The position numbers were made by a program, and so were the translations under genes. A stretch of DNA of 7,517 bases, taken from Bacteroidota bacterium (GTDB lineage: Bacteria; Bacteroidota; Bacteroidia; Chitinophagales; Chitinophagaceae). The notes beneath the pieces were generated by a model that worked only from the letters and a program-made list of their open reading frames with translations, was not told where the DNA came from and made no database searches. Positions 1 to 6,554 of this stretch are shown one piece after another; the first letter of the stretch is position 1; each line of letters starts with the position of its first letter. Where the stretch lies: positions 1 to 7,517 of the forward strand of contig JAURLW010000036.1 in NCBI GenBank assembly GCA_030831005.1, written 5' to 3'.

Positions 1-135
1 CATTACCAACCTCTTGATAAAGCAGGTGCCTATGGCATTCAAGATTGGATTGGTATCATCGGTATTGAAAAAATCGAGGGCGACTATTATAATGTCATGG
101 GATTACCTACCTCAACACTCCATACTTATTTATAA
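1..135 (+). CDS. maf: Maf-family nucleotide pyrophosphatase, 3' end only
   Basis: Reading frame 1 is open from the left edge to TAA at 133-135 and gives the last 44 residues of a protein. It contains DKAGAYGIQ near the start and GDYYNVMGLP near the end, which are the C-terminal signatures of Maf/YhdE/YceF proteins. These are cytoplasmic house-cleaning enzymes that hydrolyse dTTP, UTP and modified nucleotides to the monophosphate and pyrophosphate. The family is usually about 190-200 residues, so roughly three quarters of the gene lies outside the window, and the substrate subclass cannot be told from this part. The stop codon is inside the left arm of the hairpin shared with the convergent crotonase gene. 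The family call is secure; the specific function is only inferred. Confidence 0.88.
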   Translation, partial: HYQPLDKAGAYGIQDWIGIIGIEKIEGDYYNVMGLPTSTLHTYL

Positions 136-172
136 AAAAAGAGCTCCGAATTTTTCGGAGCTCTTTTTTTAT
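132..172. terminator. Bidirectional intrinsic terminator between convergent genes
   Basis: Positions 132-150 and 154-172 are a perfect 19-bp inverted repeat around a TTT loop (151-153). The core is GAGCTCCGAA/TTCGGAGCTC, flanked by seven A on the left and seven T on the right. Read from either strand this gives a GC-rich stem followed by a U-tract, so it should terminate both the maf transcript and the minus-strand paaZ-crotonase transcript. The maf stop (133-135) and the crotonase stop (169-171, TAA on the minus strand) lie opposite each other in the arms. Confidence 0.93.
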
Positions 173-933
173 TTTGCTTTAAACTGTTGAATGGCATTTC
201 TGGTAAAATCACTTAATACTAATCGACCACTAACTCCGGCTCTTTCCACCAAGAGTGTATCCCAGTTTTCTGTTCCTTCCCAAAAAATACGTTTCAAATC
301 GCCCATTGCTTCCGGACTACTTGCAGCTAAAATATTAGCTAATTGCATAATGGCTTCATCCATTTCTTCAATCGTTGCATGCACGCTAGCATAAAGACCA
401 TTTTGTAAAGCCCAAGTTGCAGAACGGAAAGAACTTGCATCTATAGCTAATTGAGAGAATGCCGATAAACCCATTTTTCTTTGCACTGCCGGTCCAACCA
501 CAAAAGGACCTATACCAACAGCTAATTCACTTAGTTTAACCGATGCTTGTTCGGTTGCAAACGTATAGTCGGCAGCTGAAGCCAATCCAACACCTCCGCC
601 AACAGCTTTGCCTTGAACTCTTGCAATAACTAATTTACCACAAGTACGCATTGCATTGATCACTTTTGCAAAGCCACTAAAAAACGTCAAGCCTTGTTCA
701 GCATTTTCTATAGCCATCAATTCATCAAAAGAAGCGCCCGCACAAAATGCTTTATTGCCTTCGCTTTGCAAAATTAAAACACGCACCTCTGGATGAGCTG
801 CAAGAGAAGTAATACTGTTTGCCAATTCATTTAATATGGCACCTGGTAAGGAATTACTAGAAGGGTGAAAAAACGTAACCGTTCCAATATGATTATTTAC
901 TGATGTTTGAACATGACCAAGCTGTGTACTCAT
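169..933 (-). CDS. Enoyl-CoA hydratase/isomerase (crotonase) family protein, PaaG- or LiuC-like
   Basis: This 254-residue protein has the usual crotonase length. The first oxyanion-hole segment is KAFCAGA at residues 61-67, with Ala67 as the expected NH donor. The second is VGGGVGL at 111-117, with Gly113 as donor. Aligned by these motifs to rat mitochondrial crotonase, the Glu164 position is Glu136 (KLSEL), but the Glu144 position is Gly116. The protein therefore keeps one catalytic acid. In the family, single-acid members include PaaG-type isomerases and some methylglutaconyl-CoA hydratase-like enzymes, whereas classical hydratases have both. It is the last gene of the paaZ operon, and its ATG overlaps the stop of the preceding small gene (ATGA), which suggests translational coupling. 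Given PaaZ, isomerisation of epoxyphenylacetyl-CoA or a later beta-oxidation step is plausible; the exact substrate is inference. The enzyme should be soluble and cytoplasmic. Confidence 0.9.
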   Translation of the reverse strand: MSTQLGHVQTSVNNHIGTVTFFHPSSNSLPGAILNELANSITSLAAHPEVRVLILQSEGNKAFCAGASFDELMAIENAEQGLTFFSGFAKVINAMRTCGKLVIARVQGKAVGGGVGLASAADYTFATEQASVKLSELAVGIGPFVVGPAVQRKMGLSAFSQLAIDASSFRSATWALQNGLYASVHATIEEMDEAIMQLANILAASSPEAMGDLKRIFWEGTENWDTLLVERAGVSGRLVLSDFTRNAIQQFKAK

Positions 934-1100
934 TTTATTTTATTTATAAGAATTAATAATGCTATAGCAACAAGAAAAAATAATAGTTGAACTCTTTGTT
1001 TAGATGACTTGTCTGATTTTTTATTTTCCCAAGTTGTTTTAAAAAAATAAGGTATAAATGTAATTACAAAAACAAGAAAGAGTATTTTAAAAATCCCCAT
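930..1100 (-). CDS. Small two-helix membrane protein inside the paaZ operon (56 aa, uncharacterised)
   Basis: The gap between paaZ and the crotonase gene holds an open frame of 56 codons on the minus strand, starting with ATG at 1100-1098 and ending with TGA at 932-930. The product begins MGIFKILFLVFV. A hydrophobic segment spans about residues 4-20, a hydrophilic lysine-rich loop about 21-37 (with Trp24), and a second hydrophobic segment about 38-53 (core FLVAIALLILI). This is the pattern of a small helical hairpin in the inner membrane. The start lies 6 nt after the paaZ stop; an in-frame TGA just upstream rules out a longer form. The TGA overlaps the ATG of the crotonase gene as ATGA. Tight packing on both sides and a clean hydrophobic pattern argue for a real gene. 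I do not recognise the family and assign no function; anchoring or modulating the neighbouring enzymes would be a guess. Confidence 0.68.
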   Translation of the reverse strand: MGIFKILFLVFVITFIPYFFKTTWENKKSDKSSKQRVQLLFFLVAIALLILINKIK

Positions 1101-1106
1101 TGATCA

Positions 1107-3158
1107 TTATTGTTGTTTCATTTTAACCATTGTTAATATAGTAATAATAGCAACCGTTTCATTGGTTTGATCATATACTTCTACCAACCATTTCACGATG
1201 CCTTTAGCGATATCTTCAGCTGATTTTTTCTCTTGTCCTATTTTTTCTTTAACGGTTAATTTCACACCAATTGTAGTGCCTGGATAAACGGGTTTTGTAA
1301 AACGGCATTCATCGATACCATAATTGAGTAATACCGGTCCTTTTTTGGCATCTACAAACATGCCAGCAGCTTTAGATAAAATATAATAGCCATGTGCTAC
1401 ACGACCTTCAAAAATAGTGCCATCTAATGATGTTACATCAACATGAGCATAAAAATGATCACCGCTTACATTGGCAAAATTTACAATGTCTGCATCGGTA
1501 ATTGTATGCTTTGCCGTAACTAATGTTTCACCAATTTCTAAATCCTCAAAATGTTTTTTGAATGGGTGAATATCGGTTTCTTTTTGAAGGGCACCTTGCT
1601 GATATACATTGGTTACCGCAGTAATCATTGTAGGAGAACCTTGAATAGCTGTGCGATGTAAGTAATGAAGCACACCTCGCTTGCCGCCCATTTCTTCTCC
1701 ACCACCCGCTCTTCCTGGACCACCATGAACCAATTGAGGCATAGGCGAACCGTGACCTGTACTCTCTTTTGCACACTCCGCATTGAGGATTAAGATACGA
1801 CCATGCATAGTAGCTGCACCCAATACAAATTCTTTAGCAATTTCATTATCCTCCGTGATGATAGAACACACTAAGGAACCTTTACCCATTTTCACTAATT
1901 GGATAGCTTCGTCATTAGTGCTATAAGGCATTAAGGTTGTTACAGGTCCGAAGGCTTCAATATCATGACAAGCAATATTTTGGAAAGGTTGCTCATTTAA
2001 AAATACAATAGGTGCAAAAAATGCGCCTTTATTTTTATCTGCCCCTTTTACTTCAAACTGATCTAAACTACCTACAATTATGGATTGTACTTTTGCCAAT
2101 TGCGCTACTTTTTCTCTCACTTCTTCACGTTGTGCTTGTCCGGCTAATGGGCCCATTCGCACTCCTTCAACACTAGGATCTCCGATGATAGTACTTGCTA
2201 ATCGTTTTCCTAAAGCTATGTGTACTTCTTCTAGTACATTAGCAGGGACAATTACTCTTCTAATAGCAGTACATTTCTGTCCGGCTTTAGTAGTCATTTC
2301 ACGAACCACCTCTTTAATAAAAATATCAAAAGTTGCAGAACCTGGTACTACGTCTAAACCCAATACACAGGCATTTAAAGAATCGGCCTCCATATTGAAA
2401 GGAACGGCTTCTTCTATTAAACGCGGATGCGCTTTTAATTTTTTTCCTGTTTCTGCCGAACCAGTGAAGGTGACTACATCTTGACTTTCAACATAATCCA
2501 AAATACCTCTTGCTGAACCACAAATCAATTGCAATGCGCCTTCTGGTAAGATATTTGAAGCAATAATTTCTTTAAAAACTACTTCAGTTAAGAAAGAAGT
2601 AGCTGTTGCTGGCTTTACAATTGCAGGAACACCGGCAAATAAGTTAACTGCAATTTTTTCTAACATGCCCCATACTGGGAAATTGAAGGCATTGATATGA
2701 ATAGCAACCCCTTCTTTGGGCACCATAATATGATGACCTATGAACGTATTTTCCTTACTTAATTTAGCAGCTTCTCCATCTACATAAAAACTAGCATCTG
2801 GAAATTGTCTTCGCATAGATGCATAAGTAAACAAATTACCAATACCACCTTCAATATCAACCCAAGAATCTGCTTTAGTAGCACCTGTAAGGGCGCTAAT
2901 GGTATAAAAATAATCTTTTCGATCATTTAAGTACATGGCTAATGCTTTTAACATGAGTCCACGTTGTTGGAAACTTAATTTTCGTAATGCAGGAGAACCA
3001 ACTTTTCGAGCATACTCCATCATACTTCCAAAGTCTAAGCCTTCACTAGATGCTGTATATATAGGGTCGCCATTGATAGCATTGTATAAGGTTTCACCAC
3101 TAGCAGCGGCATTTACCCATTTGCCTTCGGCATAATTTTGTAATACTTGTATAGACAT
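1107..3158 (-). CDS. paaZ: Bifunctional oxepin-CoA hydrolase / 3-oxo-5,6-dehydrosuberyl-CoA semialdehyde dehydrogenase PaaZ
   Basis: This 683-residue protein matches E. coli PaaZ (681) in length and layout. Residues 1 to about 515 are an aldehyde dehydrogenase with the NAD(P)-fold segments INAFNFPVWG (155-164) and VTFTGSAETG (229-238), general base Glu257 (NMEADSLN) and catalytic Cys296 (GQKCTA). Residues about 530-683 are a MaoC-type (R)-hydratase hot-dog domain with SGDHFYAH at 565-572, where Asp567 and His572 match the known hydratase catalytic pair. In the phenylacetate pathway the hydratase domain opens the oxepin-CoA ring and the dehydrogenase domain oxidises the reactive aldehyde to 3-oxo-5,6-dehydrosuberyl-CoA. 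All key residues are present, so both activities should be intact. It is the second gene of the operon, 36 nt after the DUF1569 gene. The ATG start gives an N-terminus like the family's. No paaABCDE is in the window. Confidence 0.96.
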   Translation of the reverse strand: MSIQVLQNYAEGKWVNAAASGETLYNAINGDPIYTASSEGLDFGSMMEYARKVGSPALRKLSFQQRGLMLKALAMYLNDRKDYFYTISALTGATKADSWVDIEGGIGNLFTYASMRRQFPDASFYVDGEAAKLSKENTFIGHHIMVPKEGVAIHINAFNFPVWGMLEKIAVNLFAGVPAIVKPATATSFLTEVVFKEIIASNILPEGALQLICGSARGILDYVESQDVVTFTGSAETGKKLKAHPRLIEEAVPFNMEADSLNACVLGLDVVPGSATFDIFIKEVVREMTTKAGQKCTAIRRVIVPANVLEEVHIALGKRLASTIIGDPSVEGVRMGPLAGQAQREEVREKVAQLAKVQSIIVGSLDQFEVKGADKNKGAFFAPIVFLNEQPFQNIACHDIEAFGPVTTLMPYSTNDEAIQLVKMGKGSLVCSIITEDNEIAKEFVLGAATMHGRILILNAECAKESTGHGSPMPQLVHGGPGRAGGGEEMGGKRGVLHYLHRTAIQGSPTMITAVTNVYQQGALQKETDIHPFKKHFEDLEIGETLVTAKHTITDADIVNFANVSGDHFYAHVDVTSLDGTIFEGRVAHGYYILSKAAGMFVDAKKGPVLLNYGIDECRFTKPVYPGTTIGVKLTVKEKIGQEKKSAEDIAKGIVKWLVEVYDQTNETVAIITILTMVKMKQQ

Positions 3159-3194
3159 AAAATAGATTATCGGTTGGTAAAGATAAAAATTAGT

Positions 3195-3659
3195 TTAGAG
3201 TTCTACGCCAAATTGTTTTAAATGATGAACCGCATGCTTATATAAAAGCGCATCATTTAATGGCTTGTCTAAGGTTCCGAAAATAGGATGATAAACTAGG
3301 ACGTTTTCTGCTTCCTTATATTGTTTTACATACTTATGTAATGCTTCTTTCAATTGCTGCAAAGCCTCCTCAGCACTTTCATAAAGCAAAGGCTTAAGAT
3401 CTTCTCCTAATATTGGACTTTTAGTATTTTCTTTAAAAGGCATATCGCTTAATAAGAAGGATTGCATCTTAGTAACCCGTTCAGGCTCGTTAATACATGG
3501 CACTGGCTGATGTTGACAAGAAACTTCAAACGAGTAAATCATATGTTCTAGCATATGTTGATAGCTCATTTTACCCCAATGTGGTACTTGATGGGGATTT
3601 ATTTGCTCTAATAAAGGAATATACTGCTCTTTAAGAAACTGATCGTGATGTATTTGCAT
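3195..3659 (-). CDS. DUF1569 / DinB-like four-helix protein at the head of the paaZ operon
   Basis: This 154-residue protein shows the DUF1569 pattern. It has WGKMSYQHMLEH at about 28-39 near the N-terminus, and YHPIFGTL (123-130) followed by KHAVHHLKQFG (141-151) at the C-terminus. Histidines 35, 39, 142, 145 and 146 are spaced like the His metal ligands of the DinB/YfiT-like superfamily, a four-helix fold some of whose members are metal-dependent thiol transferases or hydrolases. The usual Trp after the HPIFG motif appears to be replaced, but the other hallmarks are kept. No signal peptide or membrane segment is visible, so it is probably cytoplasmic. It is the first gene of the minus-strand operon, 36 nt before paaZ, so it is probably co-transcribed with phenylacetate genes. 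The family call is good. A role in the pathway, for example handling reactive CoA or epoxide intermediates, is only suggested by position. Confidence 0.8.
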   Translation of the reverse strand: MQIHHDQFLKEQYIPLLEQINPHQVPHWGKMSYQHMLEHMIYSFEVSCQHQPVPCINEPERVTKMQSFLLSDMPFKENTKSPILGEDLKPLLYESAEEALQQLKEALHKYVKQYKEAENVLVYHPIFGTLDKPLNDALLYKHAVHHLKQFGVEL

Positions 3660-3758
3660 GATAAGGACAAATTCTACTTTAATAAAACTTTACCTTACGA
3701 AATTAGGGATCAATTAGTTATTATTTACTAAATTGCCGAATATTAATTAAAGATCTAC
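3660..3758. promoter_or_regulatory. Divergent intergenic region, probably holding the promoters of the paaZ operon and the glycosyltransferase gene
   Basis: This 99-bp A/T-rich spacer separates two outward-facing genes, so it should hold both promoters. I looked for the Bacteroidota pattern (TTG near -33, TAnnTTTG near -7). On the minus strand CTAATTTCG comes within one base of the -7 element, but no TTG lies at the right distance. On the plus strand nothing convincing is seen. No Shine-Dalgarno sequence precedes either start, as is usual in this phylum. No clear operator palindrome or riboswitch is visible. Confidence 0.35.
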
Positions 3759-4460
3759 TTGAGCAAACTAGTTATCATACCTACTTACAACGAAAAAGAA
3801 AATATTGCTGCCATAATTAAGGCTGTATTTTCTTTGGACGAGGGTTTTCATGTACTTATCGTAGATGATGGCTCTCCTGATGGTACTGCAGCTATTGTAA
3901 AAGAGATGCAAGCTCAATTTCCGGAATCTTTATTTATTATTGAGCGTACAGGAAAATTAGGTTTAGGCACTGCTTATATCGCTGGATTTAAATGGGCTTT
4001 AGAAAGAAATTATGCTTTCATTTTTGAAATGGATGCCGATTTTTCTCATAATCCAAAAGATCTTATTCGACTGCATAAAGCATGCGAATCAGGGGCAGAC
4101 ATGTCTGTTGGTTCTCGTTATACCAAAGGTGGCAAGGTGGTCAATTGGCCTTGGGATCGAATATTTATCTCTAAAGGAGGGGCATTATATACGCAACTCA
4201 TCACGTGGATGCCTATTAAAGATCCAACAGCGGGATTTGTATGCTATACGCAAAAAGTACTAGCTAGCTTACCTTTAGACGAAATTCAATTTATAGGTTA
4301 TGCCTTTCAAATTGAAATGAAATATCGCACCTGGAAAGCCGGTTTCAAAATTACGGAAGTACCTATAACCTTTATAGACCGCACAGAAGGCGTATCTAAA
4401 ATGTCGAAAGGCATTGTAAAAGAAGCGATGATGGGCGTATGGAAAATGAAGCAGTTATAA
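3759..4460 (+). CDS. GT2 glycosyltransferase, polyprenyl/dolichyl-phosphate mannosyltransferase (DPM1-like)
   Basis: This 233-residue protein is a short, soluble-type DPM1-like GT-A enzyme without C-terminal membrane segments. It begins (M)SKLVIIPTYNEKENI, then has VDDGSPDGT at 35-43 (nucleotide-binding Asp36/Asp37), EMDADFSHNP at 90-99 with the DxD-type metal site Asp92-Ala-Asp94, GSRYTKGG at 118-125, and DPTAGF at 155-160 in the acceptor region. The family transfers mannose or another sugar from a nucleotide sugar to polyprenyl phosphate at the cytoplasmic face of the membrane, supplying a donor for glycan or protein glycosylation. The start is TTG: an in-frame TAA lies at 3744-3746, no ATG occurs between it and the motif, and the first beta strand must begin here. 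Its stop shares TTATAA with the convergent WbqC-like gene. The exact sugar is not determined. Confidence 0.92.
   Translation: MSKLVIIPTYNEKENIAAIIKAVFSLDEGFHVLIVDDGSPDGTAAIVKEMQAQFPESLFIIERTGKLGLGTAYIAGFKWALERNYAFIFEMDADFSHNPKDLIRLHKACESGADMSVGSRYTKGGKVVNWPWDRIFISKGGALYTQLITWMPIKDPTAGFVCYTQKVLASLPLDEIQFIGYAFQIEMKYRTWKAGFKITEVPITFIDRTEGVSKMSKGIVKEAMMGVWKMKQL
4455..4460. other. Palindrome TTATAA holding the stop codons of two convergent genes
   Basis: The six bases TTATAA read the same on both strands. On the plus strand the last three (TAA, 4458-4460) end the glycosyltransferase gene. On the minus strand the complement of the first three (TAA, 4457-4455) ends the WbqC-like gene. The genes therefore overlap by exactly this palindrome. 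No stem-loop with a U-tract is visible next to it, so transcripts may run into each other's coding regions. Confidence 0.9.
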
Positions 4461-5048
4461 AAAGTTGATCGCTTGGTTACCTTCATTGAATATCAAATCC
4501 AAAACACTTAAGTTCGTTAAAAAACCATTTTTACTTTCAAATAATTGATAGTAAGGTTTTTGTTGAGAAACGGCCTGCTGTTCTTTGTGCCAATCTACAA
4601 GGTCATGATTGTCATCTAACGTGATATCCCCAAGCACTTGTATTTCTTTTTTTATTCTTAAACTTTGCAATACAAAATCTAAACTGGCTTTATTAAAATC
4701 GATCAATCGATCGTATGGAGTAGCCAACAAGCGATGTAGTTCTAACTCATAATATTCGAAAAAGGGCGAACGATTGTATGCGTTTTTTATTGATTTATAA
4801 TGTTGTTGTTGCCAATCCTCCTCCTTAAAAATCTTTACCTCTGCCATAGGCACACGTTGATTTCTTCCATTCAACAAAGGAATGCTCAATTTCAATCGAC
4901 CATTTGCAGTAGCAATTTCATATTTATTTCGATAAGTCATTTTTCTATACAGCTCCTGATTGTCCAATATTATTGTATCAGCCTTAAGCATAGCTGCACA
5001 CCAAGCAATACTTGGAAAAGGCATATAGGAACTAATTAGCATAGACAT
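4455..5048 (-). CDS. WbqC-like family protein
   Basis: The protein has the WbqC family hallmarks: an N-terminal YMPFPSIAW segment, YRKMTYRNK in the first third, a central W..QHYKSIKNAY followed by NRSPFFEYY, and a C-terminal GFLTNLSVLDLIFNEG. Relatives occur in O-antigen/polysaccharide clusters and widely in Bacteroidota genomes; the biochemical role is unknown. The open frame extends up to ATG 5081, which adds eleven residues (MQITKCFCLFS), but WbqC proteins begin right at the strand before the Y.P segment. I therefore start at ATG 5048 (197 aa); ATG 5042 is nearly as good. The longer form would leave only 12 nt before the divergent gene. At the 3' end it overlaps the glycosyltransferase gene tail to tail by 6 bp. 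The family call is firm and the start moderate. Confidence 0.85.
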   Translation of the reverse strand: MSMLISSYMPFPSIAWCAAMLKADTIILDNQELYRKMTYRNKYEIATANGRLKLSIPLLNGRNQRVPMAEVKIFKEEDWQQQHYKSIKNAYNRSPFFEYYELELHRLLATPYDRLIDFNKASLDFVLQSLRIKKEIQVLGDITLDDNHDLVDWHKEQQAVSQQKPYYQLFESKNGFLTNLSVLDLIFNEGNQAINFL

Positions 5049-5093
5049 AGAAAATAAACAAAAGCATTTAGTAATTTGCATAAAATTAATAAA
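5049..5093. promoter_or_regulatory. Short divergent spacer between the WbqC-like and GWxTD genes, likely promoters
   Basis: Only about 45 bp of A/T-rich DNA separates the chosen starts of two diverging genes. On the minus strand TGCTTTTG (5066-5059) differs by one base from the Bacteroidota -7 element TAnnTTTG and ends 10 nt before ATG 5048. On the plus strand TTTG at 5075-5078 lies 15 nt before ATG 5094. Neither has a clear TTG at the -33 position, so these are weak candidates. Confidence 0.3.
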
Positions 5094-6554
5094 ATGCAGA
5101 AGAGCATTTCCATTATCCTATTATTTATTTTTCTTAGTGCTCGTTTAAGTGCGATAGAAGGATTGCATCATGCAAGTCTTTTTTACGAAAAAAACGAAAA
5201 GCAACTAGTACCCTACATAGAAATTATATCAGAAATAAATCCAAAAACATTGGGCTTTGTCAAAACAAAAATTGGACAGTGGCAACAACAAGTTATTTTT
5301 CAAATAGATGCTAGAACTGATACAGGATGGACTAATCTAAAAACCTATATCTTAAAAGGAATGGAAAGCGACAGCATGCAAGTAGCCCCTTTATTTGACC
5401 TTAATAGAGTATACCTTCCCATAAAATCAAGTGCCTGCAGGATTGTATTAACAGACAAAAGTAATATTCAAAACAAACAAATTTGGGAAGATAGTTTGCA
5501 AATAAACATAGACCCCAAAGAACCCGTTCATTTATCGAGTATACAAATTATCGATAAACAAGGACCTATCGACAGCAATATGCAAGAAGCCATATTTTTC
5601 AAGAACGGTTTATATCAGATACCAAATGCTAGTTTATTTTTAGAAAATTTAAAAACGCTTAATTGCTATGCGGAGAGCTATCAGCTGAATACCAAGGATA
5701 CGATCATGTATCAATTGTATATTTCTAAAAAAGCATATGGCGATGCCATCAATAATTTAATTTACTTTGATACCCTTTATGGCGAAGGCGTTTATGTACA
5801 TCAAAAAACCTTTCCCATAAGTCAATTAAAGTCTGGAAATTATTATTTAAACCTTATAGCTAACACAAAAGAAAATTTGATATTAGCCAAGCAGCATTGT
5901 TTTTTTCAAATTCTAAATACAGCTCCTATAGTAGCCCCTGTTAAAAAAGAAGATACGCTTAGCGAAGAAAAGCTGCCTGCTACTTTTTTAAACCTAGCTA
6001 CTACTTTTATTGCAAAATATAATACCGCCCAGTTGAAAGCAATCATGAAAATGATTGCGCCCGTTTCAAGTCCTTTAGAAAAAGCGCAAATCAAACAATT
6101 TTTGAGCGAGCCCAATGATACTTATATTCGCTATTTCCTCTACAATTATTGGGAAAAACGCAACAAAACCAATCCAGCACAAGCATGGAATGAATACGCA
6201 GAAAAAATTAAAGTGGTCAATAAACTCTTTACTAGAGCTGGGAAAATAGGCTACGAAACAGACATGGGAATCACCTATTTAAAATATGGAGCACCAAATG
6301 AACAAATATCCGTTCAGAACGAAACAGGGGCTTTACCTTATACTATTTGGCAGTATAATACTATAGGCAATAGAAATACGCAAGGATTATTTTTATTCTA
6401 TATCCCACCCTTTGCGTTGAATGAATACCTACTTTTGCATAGTAATGTAATAGGCGATGTTTTTGACCCCAATTGGAGAGCGTCTTTATATACGAGCGGA
6501 CAGAGTCCGATAGGCGACAACTCTAGAGCTTTACAGTATTTCAATAGAAGATAA
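5094..6554 (+). CDS. Exported GWxTD-domain protein
   Basis: Starting at ATG 5094, the 486-residue product has a signal peptide: MQKS, a hydrophobic core ISIILLFIFL, and a cleavage-like ARLSA at 16-20. The stretch from about 25 to 280 is probably beta-rich and matches nothing I recognise. A charged linker (about 283-293) leads to a helical part (about 300-380), then AGKIGYETDMG at 382-392, which is a variant of the GWxTD motif with Tyr for Trp. It is followed by YLKYGAPNE (395-403) and YTIWQY (416-421), the usual continuation of this domain. GWxTD proteins are typical of Bacteroidota and related phyla; their molecular role is not established. No lipobox Cys follows the signal, so periplasmic or surface location is expected. 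A TTG at 5076 could add six residues but would spoil the signal peptide start. Its TAA directly abuts the dapF ATG, so the two are probably one transcript. Confidence 0.87.
   Translation: MQKSISIILLFIFLSARLSAIEGLHHASLFYEKNEKQLVPYIEIISEINPKTLGFVKTKIGQWQQQVIFQIDARTDTGWTNLKTYILKGMESDSMQVAPLFDLNRVYLPIKSSACRIVLTDKSNIQNKQIWEDSLQINIDPKEPVHLSSIQIIDKQGPIDSNMQEAIFFKNGLYQIPNASLFLENLKTLNCYAESYQLNTKDTIMYQLYISKKAYGDAINNLIYFDTLYGEGVYVHQKTFPISQLKSGNYYLNLIANTKENLILAKQHCFFQILNTAPIVAPVKKEDTLSEEKLPATFLNLATTFIAKYNTAQLKAIMKMIAPVSSPLEKAQIKQFLSEPNDTYIRYFLYNYWEKRNKTNPAQAWNEYAEKIKVVNKLFTRAGKIGYETDMGITYLKYGAPNEQISVQNETGALPYTIWQYNTIGNRNTQGLFLFYIPPFALNEYLLLHSNVIGDVFDPNWRASLYTSGQSPIGDNSRALQYFNRR

Noticed and set aside
191..394. 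Open frame of 67 codons on the plus strand
   Set aside because: It lies antisense within the crotonase gene, has no family motif, and arises from codon bias of the real frame.
1546..1776. Open frame of 76 codons on the minus strand inside paaZ
   Set aside because: It is an out-of-frame shadow of the well-conserved PaaZ linker, rich in Arg, Ser and Trp with no motif.
2080..2484. Open frame of 134 codons on the plus strand
   Set aside because: It is antisense to the aldehyde dehydrogenase domain of paaZ, including the catalytic Cys region. Its composition is rich in Ser, Thr and Cys with no recognisable domain.
3159..3194. Possible internal promoter for paaZ (TATCTTTA on the minus strand resembles TAnnTTTG)
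   Set aside because: The last base of the element differs, and the nearest TTG upstream is several bases too far away. The 36-nt gap is normal within an operon.
4012..4263. Open frame of 83 codons on the plus strand inside the glycosyltransferase gene
   Set aside because: It is a shifted frame over conserved GT2 motifs, with no family match.
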